A DNA stretch of 47,356 bases from the NCBI GenBank assembly GCA_009379925.1, contig WHSU01000023.1:1-47356 (forward strand). Reading direction: 5' to 3'. Positions 26,468 to 35,767 of this stretch are shown in pieces (position 1 is the first letter of the stretch; every line of letters begins with the position of its first letter). The DNA is from Dehalococcoidia bacterium (GTDB lineage Bacteria; Chloroflexota; Dehalococcoidia; UBA2979). Made by a program: the position numbers and the translations under genes. The notes under the pieces were generated by a model. The model worked only from the letters and a program-made list of their open reading frames with translations, ran no database searches and was not told where the DNA came from.

Positions 26468-27481
26468 CTACGTCGTGGGGCGTGCCGGTCGCGCGGCGGT
26501 GTCGCGTTCCTCGGCGCCCTCGGGACGTGGGGTCACGGCGTCGATCTCCTCGACCCAGAGCGGGAGGTGCTGTTCCGCGTAGCGGCGTGAAATGCGCGTG
26601 GTGAACATCGACTTGAGGAGCGGCCAGTTGCGGGGGACGAGGACGAGGGCGCCCACGTGGAAGACGAGGAAGATGACGAGGAAGATGGTGGCGCCGTCGT
26701 GCAGGAAGGTCATGGCCTCGCGCAGGGCGGTAGGCAGCGGGTAGACGTAGTGAAGCGACTTGACCACGCCCGTGACCACGATGAGTCCCACGAGCACCGC
26801 CCAGATCGGGTACGAGAGCACGCGTTCGGTCGCCAGGTACTTGCCGGAGCGGTCGGGAACGATGTGGAGACGGCGGAGGACGCGGCCGAACGGTTGACGC
26901 ACCGGGCGCGGGAGCTGAATGCCAAAGGCGCCGCGTAGTCCTCGGTAGATCCCCGTATAGCTGACGCTCTCGGCGAGCGCGTTCCTCACGTCGCGCCCCG
27001 AGGTGGGGATGAGCCCGCGGCCGCCTCCGGTCCACTGATACGCGAGGTGGTACGACACCGCGCCCAGCGTGAGCCCCGCGCCCATCATGTGCAGGACATA
27101 GGTGACCTCCAGCGAGAGCGGGTTGCCGATCCAGCCGAGCAGCCACGCGGCGGTGACGAGGCCAAGGCCGATGCCCGCCGCGTTGAGCCAGTGTGTCGCG
27201 ACCTCGTTGACCTCGTGGCGCTTCAGGGAGTCGGGCGTGTGCGCCTCGGCCTCCCGCCGCCGCGCGCGATGGAGCACGGCGAGCGCGACGGCGCCGCCCG
27301 CGAGGAAGGGCATGGTCAGCGCGAAAAGCGCGTTGATCTTGAGCAACGCGCTTCCGCCGAGCGTGGAGCGGTACCACTCGCGGGCCCCCTCGTCGGCTTG
27401 CATCGAGACCGCGGCGACGACGAGGCCGAGCGCCGCGAGCCCGAGCACAAACGCGGGCAGATGCATGCGGACCAGCGTCAT
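26468..27481 (-). CDS. cytochrome b-type membrane subunit (formate dehydrogenase gamma/b561-like)
   Basis: A 337-residue membrane protein with about six helices: near residues 7-27, 50-70, 97-118, 125-150, 225-250 and 264-290. Candidate haem ligands are histidines in RHEVNEVATHWLN, YVLHMMGAGLTLGAVSYHLAY, FLHDGATIFLVIFLVFHVG. The plan resembles FdnI-like cytochrome b subunits that hand electrons to or from quinone. ATG 27481 overlaps the stop of the ferredoxin gene (ATGA), so both subunits are probably made together as a membrane-bound electron-transfer module. With the molybdenum hydroxylase upstream it would link substrate oxidation to the quinone pool. Confidence 0.87.
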   Translation of the reverse strand: MTLVRMHLPAFVLGLAALGLVVAAVSMQADEGAREWYRSTLGGSALLKINALFALTMPFLAGGAVALAVLHRARRREAEAHTPDSLKRHEVNEVATHWLNAAGIGLGLVTAAWLLGWIGNPLSLEVTYVLHMMGAGLTLGAVSYHLAYQWTGGGRGLIPTSGRDVRNALAESVSYTGIYRGLRGAFGIQLPRPVRQPFGRVLRRLHIVPDRSGKYLATERVLSYPIWAVLVGLIVVTGVVKSLHYVYPLPTALREAMTFLHDGATIFLVIFLVFHVGALVLVPRNWPLLKSMFTTRISRRYAEQHLPLWVEEIDAVTPRPEGAEERDTAARPARPTT

Positions 27482-28245
27482 GCCGGGGCCTCCCCTCCGG
27501 CCGGGACCGCTTGCTGCTCCCGCATGCGCTCGAAGGTCGCGCGGTCACCGGGGGCCAGATCCAGGCAGAGCACGTCGCTCTGAATGATGCCCTCGTTGAT
27601 GCGGATGTTGACCGGGCACTGTTCGATGCAGGCCGGGCCCTCCGGGCGGAAGTAGCAGAGGTCACACTTCGCGTAGACGTTCCTGGTCTCGTCGTACGTG
27701 ATGCGAGAGCGCTGGCCGAAGCGCTCTTCGCCGGTGGCGCGGGCCTCGTCGATCGTGGGGAAGATGCACGCGTCCTCGCACTTCCCGCAGGCGATGCACG
27801 TCGACTCGTTGATGATGCGCGCGCCGGTCGTCGGCTCCACGCGGACCGCGTCGACGGGGCAGACGGGGAGGCACGGGGCGTCCGGGCACTGGACGCAGGG
27901 CGCCTGCATGAACGACCCGCGGTCGCCATAGGACTCGACGATCGCGGGCTTCACCTGCACGGACTCGTCGAAGTAGATCCGGATACGCGGGACTTCCGAG
28001 AGGCCGATCTCGCGGTGTACGTCGGAGCAGGCCACCTCGCAGGATAGGCAGCCGATGCAGAGGCCGGGGTCGGGCATGATCACGCCGGACTCCGCCATGT
28101 GAGGGAAGGCGGCACCCCGAATGACGCCGGGAAGCCCGACGCCGACCAGGGCGACCGCAGCTGTTGTGGCGCCGGCGCGTTTCACGAAGTCGCGACGACT
28201 GATCTCGCGCTCACGCCCGCCGTCTGTCGGGTCTTCCGCCATCAC
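27478..28245 (-). CDS. Tat-exported ferredoxin-type subunit with four [4Fe-4S] clusters
   Basis: A 255-residue protein related to FdnH/HybA/DmsB electron-transfer subunits. The N-terminus carries a twin-arginine signal (EISRRDFVKRAGAT) followed by a hydrophobic stretch, so it sits on the outer face. Four cysteine groups are visible: CIGCLSCEVAC, CVQCPDAPCLPVCPV, CIACGKCEDAC and CDLCYFRPEGPACIEQCPV. It is coupled to the cytochrome b gene downstream and lies 34 bases after the FAD-subunit gene of the Mo hydroxylase. Its role is probably to carry electrons from the hydroxylase to the cytochrome b. Such a subunit is not usual for xanthine-oxidase-family enzymes. Confidence 0.93.
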   Translation of the reverse strand: MMAEDPTDGGREREISRRDFVKRAGATTAAVALVGVGLPGVIRGAAFPHMAESGVIMPDPGLCIGCLSCEVACSDVHREIGLSEVPRIRIYFDESVQVKPAIVESYGDRGSFMQAPCVQCPDAPCLPVCPVDAVRVEPTTGARIINESTCIACGKCEDACIFPTIDEARATGEERFGQRSRITYDETRNVYAKCDLCYFRPEGPACIEQCPVNIRINEGIIQSDVLCLDLAPGDRATFERMREQQAVPAGGEAPA

Positions 28246-28279
28246 CTCCCCTTCCCCTCGACCGCCCGTCCCGCCCGGA

Positions 28280-29276
28280 TCAGGCCATCGCTTCGCGGAC
28301 GGAGCGGACGATGAGGTTTTTGGAGATGCCGACCTTGTACGCGTTCTCCGTCATTGGCCGCGCGCGAAGCAGCGCCGCGCCGGCGGCCTGCTGCAGCAGA
28401 CCGTCGCTCACGGTCTGGCCGCGCAGCGCGTCCTCGGCGGCGACCGCCCGGAAGGGCGTCGGCGCGACGCCGCTGAGGACGATGCTGGCGTCCTCGATCT
28501 GGTCGCCTTCGTGCACGATCACCGTCGCGACGTTCACGACGGCGAAGTCGTAGGTCTCGCCCCGGCGTTGCGCCTTGATGAAGGACATCCCCGCGTTCGG
28601 GCTCGGGGTCGGCATGTGGATCCTGGTGAGCAGGTCGCCCTGCTGGAGCACGTTCTCGCGCAGTACGTCCTGCCGTGGCCCGATGAAGTACTCGTCGAAC
28701 GGCATCGTCTGCTCGCCGTCGGCCGTCCTGATGGTGGCGTCCGCGTGCAGCGCCATCAGCGCCGGCGCGGCGTCCGAGGGGTGGACGATGTAGCACAGCT
28801 CACCGTTGAGGATCGCGTGGTACTCGTTCTTCCCGGTGACGGCGAAGCAGAAGTTGCCGCCCTTCTTGTAGCAGTCGAACTCCGTGTTCCTCAGGTACCA
28901 GCACCGGGGGCGCTGGTTGATATTCCCGCCGATGGTGCCGACGTGGCGGATGTTCGGCGAGGCCGCGGCGCCGGCCGCCCTCGAGAGCACGGGGTAGCGA
29001 TCCTGGACCTCGGGCGAGTGCTCGATGGCATCGAGCGTGGCGAGCGGACCGAGGGTCAGGCCGTCGGCCTCGTCGAAGCGGATCTCGTCACTGCCGGGAA
29101 TCGTGCGGATGTCCACGAGGAGGTTCCACCTCGGCTCGCCGGTACCCTGGACGTCCTCCTTGATCCAGCCGAGCAGGTCGCTGCCGCCCGCGATCGGCCG
29201 CGCCTCCGGGTTGGCGCGCAAGCGCGTCCGAGGCGTCTTCCCACGTCGTCGTCCGCTGGTATTGCAGTGTTCGCAT
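28280..29276 (-). pseudogene. FAD subunit of a molybdenum hydroxylase, PaoB/YagS-like, one base inserted
   Basis: ATG 29276 gives MRTLQYQRTTTWEDASDALA. One extra base near 29222 shifts the frame, and the rest continues ANPEARPIAGGSDLLGWIKEDV in the next frame. The FAD-binding motif is PIAGGSDLLG, and the second is SPNIRHVGTIGGNI. Between them and the C-terminal domain lies the cysteine insertion RPRCWYLRNTEFDCYKKGGNFCFAV ... ELCYIVHPSD. It matches the PaoB (YagS) insertion, which binds an extra [4Fe-4S] cluster in E. coli aldehyde oxidoreductase. The repaired protein would have about 331 residues, normal for the family. Confidence 0.88.
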
Positions 29277-29356
29277 CGCTATCTCCTCTTGCCTCCCTGG
29301 CCCCTCTCCCGCTCGCACGAACGGTCGAGGGGCCTCGAAGGCTCCCGCGATGGCCG

Positions 29357-31836
29357 TCAGAGCTCGGCGATCGCCCTCAGCACCGCGGCCTGGGTCATCG
29401 GCTGGCGGTTCACGTAGACGCCCACGGCGTCGTAGATCGCCGCGTGAATCGCCGGCGACGCCGGCAACAGCGCCGGCTCCCCGACCCCCTTCGCGCCGTA
29501 CGGGCCCACGACGTCGTACGGCTCCACGAAGTCGACCTGGACGCGCTCCGGCATTCCGTCGATCATGTGGAGCTTGTACTCGTCCAGGTTCGGGTTCACG
29601 ACGACGCCGGTTGGCGGGTCGTAGATCAGCTCCTCGGTCAGGGCCTTGTTGATGCCGTGCATGACCCCGCCGTGGATCTGGTTGATGACGCCCATCGGGT
29701 TGATGGCGCGGCCCACGTCGTGCACCTGCACCGCCTCGATGACGCGCACGAACCCGGTGGCCGGGTCGACCTCGACCTCGTAGAAACCCGCGCCGAACGT
29801 CTTTTGGGAGACGCCCTCGAAGTCCGCCGCGCGCGCCGAGCCGACGATCGTGCCCTCGGCGGGCCTCGCGACGTCGTCCACGACGACGACGACGACGTCC
29901 ACGGCGTCCTCAATGGTCATCTGGAACTCTTCGTTCTCGGGGTCGCTGACGCGGTAAACGATGCCCTCGCGGACGTCGACGTCCTCGATGTCCGTCTCCC
30001 ACGCGGCGGCGACCCCTGGAGCAGCTTGGCCCGGGCGTCCATCGCCGCGTGCAGCATGCCCGTGCCGACAGACTTCGTGCCCCGGCTGCCGAAGATGCCG
30101 AGCGCGTCGGGGCCGGCGTGGCTGTCCATCGCCTCGATGCGTACGCGGTCGAGCGGGACGCCGAGGGTCTCGGCGACGATCATCGACCAGGTCGTGCGCT
30201 GCCCGCCGCCGATGTCGGCGGCGCCGGTGTTCACCACGACCGAGTCGTCCGCCTGGATCTGGACGATGGCGGTCATCGGCGGCGACGCGCTCCCCTTGTT
30301 GCACTCGAAGCACATCATCCCGACGCCCCGCTGCGGGCCGTCCAGCGAGCGCTGCCGCTGCCAGCCCTGCCAGCGGTTGGCCCAGTCGAACAACTCCGCG
30401 CCGTGCTCGATCGACTCGCGCAGGCCGTTGCTGGAGTACGGGAGGTCGTCGACCTGGTCGAGCTCCGTCTCGATGTTGCGGAGTCGGAACTCGACCGGGT
30501 CCAGGTTCACCGCCTCGGCGGCGCGGTTCGCGAGGTTCTCCGTAAGGAGTTCCCGGAGGGCTCCCCGACCGCCCGCAGCGGCGAGGTGACCACAGTGTTC
30601 GTGATGACACTGAACCCGTTCACGCTCACGTTCGGGTTCTTGTACGTCCGGGTCGCCGCCTCCCAGTCGTCGCTGTTGGAGCGCCGGCCGTAGGCGCCCG
30701 ACGGGACGTACGAGGTGCCCTCGAGCGCCGTGATGCTGCCGTCGTTCCTGAGCCCGAGCCGCGCCGTCGCGGAAAGCGGGTAGTTGTGCCCCGCCTCCAC
30801 GAAGATGTCCTTGCGGTTCAGCTCGTAGCGCACGGGCCGCCCGGTCTTTTTCGCCAGCAGCGCCGATGTGATAGCCGTGCCGGCCCGTCTTGTCGCCCCA
30901 GCCGCCGCCCGTGTCGCCGGCGAGCACGCGCACCTTCGAGAGGGGCATCTCGAGTTCGCCCGAAACGGAGTTGGCGATGCCGTGGGGCCACTGGTTGCTG
31001 GTGTACAGCGTGAGGTAGTCGTCGTCCCACACCGCCACGGCGTTGTGCGGCTCCATCGCCACGTGCTGCTCGTAGGAGGTCTCCACTGAGACCTCGACGG
31101 TGAGGTCGGCTTCGGCGAAGCCTTGAGCGGCGTCGCCTCGCTCGTATGTGAACTGCGGGTCGCGCGCAGCATTGGTCTCGAGACCGCTGCGTACGAGCGG
31201 TGCGCCCGGCCGCAGCGCGTCCTGCGGGCTGAGCACGAACGGCAATTCCTGGTACTGGACCTCGATGAGGTTCACCGCCTCCTCGGCGATGCCCTCGGAC
31301 TCGGCGGCTACAGCGGCGACCGGGTCGCCCGCGAACGCCGGCTCGCCCGTGAGGGCGAGTCGGCTCGACCGCGGTGCGTCCTCGTAGGTGATCACCGCGT
31401 GGACGCCGGGATGCGCCTCGGCGCGACTCACGTCGATGCTCGTGACCTTCGCGTGCGGAAACGGGCTCCGCAGCACCTTCGTGTAGAGCACGCCGGGCGG
31501 ATAGACGTCCGCCGAGTAGATCGCCCGGCCGGTCACTTTGTCCCGCGCGCGCATATCGATGGTGTCGTGGCCCACGACGAAGCCCGGCTCGACGCGCAGC
31601 TGGAAGCCGGGGCCGCGACGGGGCTCGGGCGCCCCGCCCGCCTTCAGCGCCGCGCGCATCGCCGCGACGTTGCGGGGGACCTCCTCGCCGCGCAGGACGC
31701 GCTCGATCTGGGTGATGCCCTGGCGCTGGCGGGAGTAACGCTCGTGCGCGATCTCGTCGGCCCCAGGGTTGATCAGTTCGCCGTAGACGTAGCGGCGCCC
31801 CGCCGCGGCGTTCACGGATCTGGTGTTGTCAGCCAT
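29357..31836 (-). pseudogene. molybdopterin-binding large subunit of a xanthine-oxidase-family enzyme, several frameshifts
   Basis: ATG 31836 opens MADNTRSVNAAAGRRYVYGE. Family motifs then follow in three frames: DKVTGRAIYSADVYPPGVLY, EVSVETSYEQHVAMEPHNAVA and AGDTGGGWGDKTG (frame A to about 30885), ALLAKKTGRPVRYELNRK and TSPLRAVGEPSGN (frame B to about 30560), AAEAVNLDPVEFRLRNIETE and GVGMMCFECNKGSAS (frame A to about 30016), then AAAWETDIEDVDVREG to the end (frame C). GPYGAKGVGEPALLPASPAI carries the catalytic Glu of the family (GVGE). The full length would be about 826 residues. The lesion near 30016 is a missing G in a G run. All key regions are kept, so sequencing indels are likely. Confidence 0.88.
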
Positions 31837-31886
31837 GACTGTCTTCCCGTCTCGTTCGCCGGGATGCCCGGCAGTCCGCTCCCCGG

Positions 31887-32664
31887 CTACGCGTTCCAGT
31901 GCTCGGAGGCGTAGCGGATCGCCGACAGGATGTTCGGGTAGGCGCTGCACTTGCAGAGGTTGCCGGACATCGCCCGGCGCACCTGCGCCTCGTCTGGCGC
32001 CGGGTTTTGCTGCAGCAGCGCGGTGGCTTGCATGATCTGACCCGGCGTGCAGAAGCCGCACTGCAGCCCCATGTGCTGCACGAAGCCCTCTTGCACCGGG
32101 CTGAGTACGCCGTCGCGCTCGAGGCCCTCGATCGTCACGATCTGCTTCCCCTGTTCGCGGATGGCGAGCAGCGAGCACGAGTTCATCGCAACGCCGTCCA
32201 CGATGACGGTGCAGGCGCTGCACTCCGAGCGGTCGCAGCCCAACTTCGAGCCGGTGAGGCCCAGGCGCTGCCGCAGCGCCTCGAGCAGCGACATGTTGGC
32301 GGTGACGTTGACGCGGTAGTCGCGCCCGTTGACGTTGAGCGTGACCACCGCCTCCGGGAGCGGAACGTTGTCGGGTACGCCGATCACCCCCGTCACCGCG
32401 TCGCCCTCGCCGACGGGCGTGTCGGAGCCGTCGGTCGTCACGACCGTGGCGGCTCCGTCGTCATCGTCAAGCAGGGGCGATGCCGAACCCGCCCGCGACG
32501 CCGAGGACGGCGCCACCGGCCGCGGCTCCGCCCGCCGTCGCGAGGAATCGGCGACGGTTAACGCCGCTCAGCCAGAGCGGCTGGTCGCCGTTCGAGGAAT
32601 GCTCCTCGCGCTGCTCCTCTGGTTCTTCGTCGAAGAGATCGTCTCTCGCGTCCTGATCAGCCAT
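31887..32664 (-). pseudogene. Tat-exported [2Fe-2S] small subunit of the molybdenum hydroxylase, PaoA-like, one base inserted
   Basis: ATG 32664 gives an acidic start and a twin-arginine signal (GVNRRRFLATAGGAAAGGAVL). One extra base near 32480 shifts the frame, and the rest reads on from ASPLLDDDD. The plant-type ferredoxin domain has GCDRSECSACTVIVDG with a later NSC. The second domain has CGFCTPGQIMQATALL and GNLCKCSAYPNIL. Both [2Fe-2S] clusters are therefore present. A Tat signal on the small subunit, with the other subunits unsignalled, is the PaoABC arrangement in which the folded trimer is exported as a whole. First gene of the operon, 95-150 bases behind the predicted promoter. Confidence 0.9.
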
Positions 32665-32789
32665 GTCGAACGCTCCTTCGAGCGCCCGAAGGCGCCGAAG
32701 TCCCCTCCGGGCGTCATCGCTGACGCCTGGCGGCGGGACTCGTGAGTGGAGAGAGATACAGGCCCTCGTCAGGCGTCACTACCACATAC

Positions 32790-32818
32790 GCTATAGTGAC
32801 GGAGGATCACTATGTCAA
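32790..32818 (-). promoter_or_regulatory. strong promoter of the molybdenum hydroxylase operon
   Basis: Read on the minus strand: -35 TTGACA (32813-32818), 17-base spacer, -10 TATAGC (32790-32795). Both hexamers match sigma-70/SigA-type consensus well and the spacing is ideal. The first gene of the operon starts at 32664. No convergent or divergent gene competes for it. Confidence 0.78.
32793..32813. promoter_or_regulatory. inverted repeat inside the promoter, probable operator
   Basis: ATAGTGA-CGGAGGA-TCACTAT: perfect 7-bp arms separated by seven bases. It occupies the spacer and touches both promoter hexamers, so a bound dimer would exclude RNA polymerase. No regulator gene is next to it, so the regulator is probably encoded elsewhere. 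Confidence 0.7.
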
Positions 32819-32854
32819 GAACACTGACAATCGTGTGGCGTTTCTCCGCCCAGG

Positions 32855-32871
32855 TTGTAACCAGGTTGCAA
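32855..32871. promoter_or_regulatory. second, imperfect inverted repeat upstream of the promoter
   Basis: TTGTAACC-A-GGTTGCAA: 8-bp arms with one mismatch. CCAGGTTG also occurs twice directly (32850-32857 and 32861-32868). It lies about 37 bases upstream of the -35 box (minus strand), where an activator could bind. The space between the operons (32665-32966) holds no gene. Confidence 0.4.
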
Positions 32872-32966
32872 GGAATAGGCCGCCCGCTGTTATGTTTAGT
32901 CGCGAGCGGCACCTTGGTGCGCGGCGGCGGACATGGACCTTGCTGAGAGCGAGCGCGTCCGCGCGC

Positions 32967-33671
32967 TCAGGCACGGGGGTCGACGATCGTGATCTCGCCG
33001 CTCACCATCTCGCCGGTGAAGGTGAACTCCGGCCCGAAGATCGCGTGGTTGAGCGGCGCCTCGTCCGGGTCGAAGAATACGGTGAAGGCGAACGAGTCGC
33101 CGGCCGCCCCGCCGCCGACGCCGCCGTCGACCGCCTCAATTCGATACGTGGCGTGCTCCGACGCCTCGCGGTCGCCGAGCTTCGACTCGGCCCGCCCCAC
33201 CTCCGTCGCGCAGTCCAGGCCACCGCGCAACACGACTCGACGGGTCGCTTCGTCGACGGTCTCGATCTGCCACTGCTCGACCGAGGTGACGTCCATCGCC
33301 ATGTAGAAGCTGAACGGCTCGATCCGCACCTCTCCCATCGCGAAGGTCGGCATCACGAACGCCTCGGGGTTGGTGTCGACGCGGCAGAAGGCGTGGTGGC
33401 GATCGAAGCTGAACACCTCGGCGAGCGGCACAGTCAACTCCCCGGTGTCGGGGTGCGGCATGTGCTTGAGGTTGACGCCGCCGCCGGAGGCGGTGTTGTA
33501 CGAAAGGGTGGCGAGGAGCGCCTGCTGCTCGGCGAGCGTGGGGCTCGAAGCAGCCGGCCCGCTCTCCTCGCTGTCGCAACCGATCAGCGCCGCGCCCGCC
33601 AAGCCGAGCATGCCGAAGAGCGAACGGCGCAGCAGGGCCCGGCGTGACACGGGATGAAACTGCGCCTCCAT
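32967..33671 (-). CDS. Tat lipoprotein of unknown function
   Basis: A 234-residue protein. The signal has RRALLRRSLFG, a hydrophobic stretch and lipobox ALIGC (C32). The mature part is beta-rich: LKHMPHPDTGELTVPLAEVFSFDRHHAFCRVDTNPEAF, FSFYMAMDVTSVEQWQI, and TFTGEMVSGEITIVDPRA at the end. I do not recognise the family. It is the last gene of the sulfur operon, five bases after the rhodanese gene. A single mature Cys (HHAFCRV) beside a His pair could bind a metal or sulfur, but that is speculation. ATG 33671 is chosen because the signal peptide starts there; the frame is open much further upstream. Confidence 0.72.
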   Translation of the reverse strand: MEAQFHPVSRRALLRRSLFGMLGLAGAALIGCDSEESGPAASSPTLAEQQALLATLSYNTASGGGVNLKHMPHPDTGELTVPLAEVFSFDRHHAFCRVDTNPEAFVMPTFAMGEVRIEPFSFYMAMDVTSVEQWQIETVDEATRRVVLRGGLDCATEVGRAESKLGDREASEHATYRIEAVDGGVGGGAAGDSFAFTVFFDPDEAPLNHAIFGPEFTFTGEMVSGEITIVDPRA

Positions 33672-33676
33672 TGACG

Positions 33677-34330
33677 CTACCCTCCCTCTCGCTGCGGGCT
33701 CGCCGACTCCAGGCTGCGGCCGGAACCACGGTAGCCCGCTGTGCCGTCGATGACGTTCGACACGCGCGTGAAGCCAGCGGCCTGGAGCAGGCTGGCCGCC
33801 GAGGCGCTGCGGTTCCCGGACTCGCAGATCACCGCCACCTCGCGGTCGCGCGGCACCTCCGCGATGCGCTCCCACAGCTCGCCGAGGGCGATCAGCTGCG
33901 CCCCGGGGACGTAGCCGAGCTCCCACTCCAGTGGCTCACGCACGTCCAGTACGTGGGCCGAGCGGCTCGCCTGATCCTCCGCGAGCGCGTCGCTCGCGAT
34001 CGACGCGAGCGTGACCCACGCCGCCCCGGCCGCCGCCCAGGCGTCCGGCGCCGGGTCGATCACGCCGAGCACCGCGCGGTCGGCTGCGCGCAGCTGTGCC
34101 GCCGCGGCCGTCGCCTGCGTGGCACCGTCTGCCAACAGCACCACGGCCGTCTCCTGAGGGACGATCTTCGCCACTCGCTCCGCCAGATGACGATCGTCGA
34201 AGCGCATGCTCAACGCCCCCGGAGGATGCCCGGCGCTAAACGCAGCTGGCTCGCGCAGATCGACGAGCGCGGCGCCGCCCGCCAGCCGCTCCAGACACCG
34301 CTCCGTCGAGAGGCGCTCGAGCGCCGACAC
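33677..34330 (-). CDS. tandem rhodanese (sulfurtransferase) protein
   Basis: A 217-residue protein with two rhodanese modules. The first (about 8-108) keeps the fold (ALVDLREPAAFSAGHPPGAL) but its active-site loop reads LLADGATQAT without Cys. The second (about 125-200) has VLDVREPLEWELGYVPGAQLI and the active-site loop CESGNRSAS with C169, the predicted persulfide carrier. This inactive plus active layout is typical of thiosulfate sulfurtransferases. The GTG start at 34330 follows the previous stop by four bases. It lacks a signal peptide, so it acts in the cytoplasm, probably taking sulfur from or giving it to the TusA proteins of the same operon. Confidence 0.9.
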   Translation of the reverse strand: MSALERLSTERCLERLAGGAALVDLREPAAFSAGHPPGALSMRFDDRHLAERVAKIVPQETAVVLLADGATQATAAAAQLRAADRAVLGVIDPAPDAWAAAGAAWVTLASIASDALAEDQASRSAHVLDVREPLEWELGYVPGAQLIALGELWERIAEVPRDREVAVICESGNRSASAASLLQAAGFTRVSNVIDGTAGYRGSGRSLESASPQREGG

Positions 34331-34334
34331 CGGT

Positions 34335-35513
34335 TTACACCACCGACCGCACGAACGCCGTCGTCGGGTTCGTGCCCAGCATGACGCGTTCCATCACCTC
34401 CCAGCTGGCGGTGTCAATCACCGCCACAGACGCCTCCTGCGTAAGGATGGCGTAGACGCGGGTGCCGTCCGGGTGCACCGCAAGCTTCTGCGGGTTGGTG
34501 CCGACGGTGACGCGCGCCACCTCCTCGTACGTCTCGGAATCGATCACCTGCACGATCGTATCGTCGCCGTGCCCGACGTAGACGAGCCGGCCGTCCGGGC
34601 TGAAGGAGTTGACGATCGGGCCCTGGCCGCTGGGGATGCGCCGCAAAAGCTCGAGGTTGGTGGGCTCATATATGGAGTTAGTGTTGCTGCCCGTGTCCTG
34701 CACCCAGATGCGCCCGTCCGAACCGGTGCTCAACATCAGCGGCACGGTGCCGCCCGGCGTCGCCACCTCCCGGAGCGTCTCGCCGCTGCGGGGGTCGAGG
34801 CTGACGATCGAGTCGCCGGCGCGCGTCGGGTACACGAAGCGCTCCACGCCGCTGGCGTCGATCGAGATGTCGGCGTCGCAGACCACGCCCTCGCTGCCGC
34901 TGCCGAGCGGGACATCATCCCAGTCCGCGATCACCTCGAACGTCCGGGGGTCGATCGGGACGACGCGGCCGGAGCCCTGCAGCCCGATGTGTACCGCGCT
35001 GCCGTCGGCGAGCGCCTTGCCGATGTAGACGTTCTGCGGATCCTGCCCGACCGGGATGCGGTGGGTGATCTCGAGCGTGTCGAGGTCGAGTGTGACGATC
35101 GTCACCTCGTTCGTGTCGCGGTCCTTCGTGCCCAGCCACAGCAGGCTACCGTCGAGGAAGTTGTTGTCGTCGTTCCAGGTCCAGCTCGTGAAGTCGGGAA
35201 GGTCGGCGGTGCGCACCACCGCGTTCGTCTCGACGTCGATCACGGAGATGTGCGGCGAGCTGTTGCTGAAGGCGAAGAGCTCGACGCGGCCACCCGGCTG
35301 GGCGACCTCAGTCGGGACTACCGTCTCGGTTGCCCTCGGGGACGCCACTGCGGTCTCAGTCGCCGGCGCGGAGGTCGCCGCCGCCGTCGGGCGCTCGTCG
35401 TCGTCATCATCGCCGCAACCGAGCAGCGCGGCACTGACGAGCCCAAGCGCGCCGAGCATCCCGCTTCGGATCAGCTGCCGGCGCGAGAGACGACGACAGG
35501 CAGCTGCACTCAT
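34335..35513 (-). CDS. Tat-exported YncE-like beta-propeller lipoprotein
   Basis: A 392-residue protein. The signal peptide has RRLSRRQLIRSG and lipobox ALLGC (C33), then an acidic run (DDDDDE) and a Thr/Ala linker. The mature part consists of repeated blades of the YVTN/YncE type: HISVIDVETNAVVRTADL, VTIVTLDLDTLEITHRIPVGQDPQNVYI, GRLVYVGHGDDTIVQVIDSETYEEVARVTVGTNPQKLAVHPDG and ASVAVIDTASWEVMERVMLGTNP. Seven blades are likely. The role in a sulfur operon is unknown; it could bind or present a sulfur compound or serve as an assembly factor. ATG 35513 overlaps the stop of the upstream TusA gene (ATGA). Confidence 0.85.
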   Translation of the reverse strand: MSAAACRRLSRRQLIRSGMLGALGLVSAALLGCGDDDDDERPTAAATSAPATETAVASPRATETVVPTEVAQPGGRVELFAFSNSSPHISVIDVETNAVVRTADLPDFTSWTWNDDNNFLDGSLLWLGTKDRDTNEVTIVTLDLDTLEITHRIPVGQDPQNVYIGKALADGSAVHIGLQGSGRVVPIDPRTFEVIADWDDVPLGSGSEGVVCDADISIDASGVERFVYPTRAGDSIVSLDPRSGETLREVATPGGTVPLMLSTGSDGRIWVQDTGSNTNSIYEPTNLELLRRIPSGQGPIVNSFSPDGRLVYVGHGDDTIVQVIDSETYEEVARVTVGTNPQKLAVHPDGTRVYAILTQEASVAVIDTASWEVMERVMLGTNPTTAFVRSVV

Positions 35514-35749
35514 GACGGTGCCTTCACCACGCCCGCCTTCGGCGACAGCGTGATCCGCCACTCTGGAGTGCCGGTTTGTTCGATGCCCACCTCGTAGCCG
35601 TGGCGCGGCGCCTGTGGCGGGATCGTCTGCAGGCACGGCGCGTGGTCGGTAACGACGACGACCTCCTCCGCGCCCTGCAACCGCTTCATCGCCTCGACCG
35701 CCTTCATCATCGGGTAGGGGCAGACCTCGCCCCGCACGTCGAGCTCCAT
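35510..35749 (-). CDS. TusA-family sulfur carrier, CPYP type
   Basis: A 79-residue one-domain protein: MELDVRGEVCPYPMMKAVEAM with C10 in the CPYP motif, the persulfide-bearing cysteine of the family. The C-terminal half has a beta strand (EWRITLSPK). ATG 35749 has AGGAGG five bases upstream; a GTG one codon earlier is less likely. TusA proteins pass sulfane sulfur between enzymes. Two different TusA genes in a row after a YeeE-type transporter suggest a relay or substrate-specific pair. Its stop overlaps the start of the beta-propeller gene. Confidence 0.9.
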   Translation of the reverse strand: MELDVRGEVCPYPMMKAVEAMKRLQGAEEVVVVTDHAPCLQTIPPQAPRHGYEVGIEQTGTPEWRITLSPKAGVVKAPS

Positions 35750-35767
35750 CACGACCTCCTCACTCCG

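Noticed and set aside
25809..27929. A 706-residue minus-strand frame
   Set aside because: It covers the TPR N-terminus, but upstream it runs out of frame through the cytochrome b and ferredoxin genes, whose correct frames are unambiguous. Only the last part is real protein.
28121..30589. An 822-residue open frame on the plus strand
   Set aside because: It lies antisense to the molybdenum hydroxylase FAD and large subunit genes, has a biased Arg/Val/Asp composition and no domain. It is a codon-bias shadow in GC-rich DNA.
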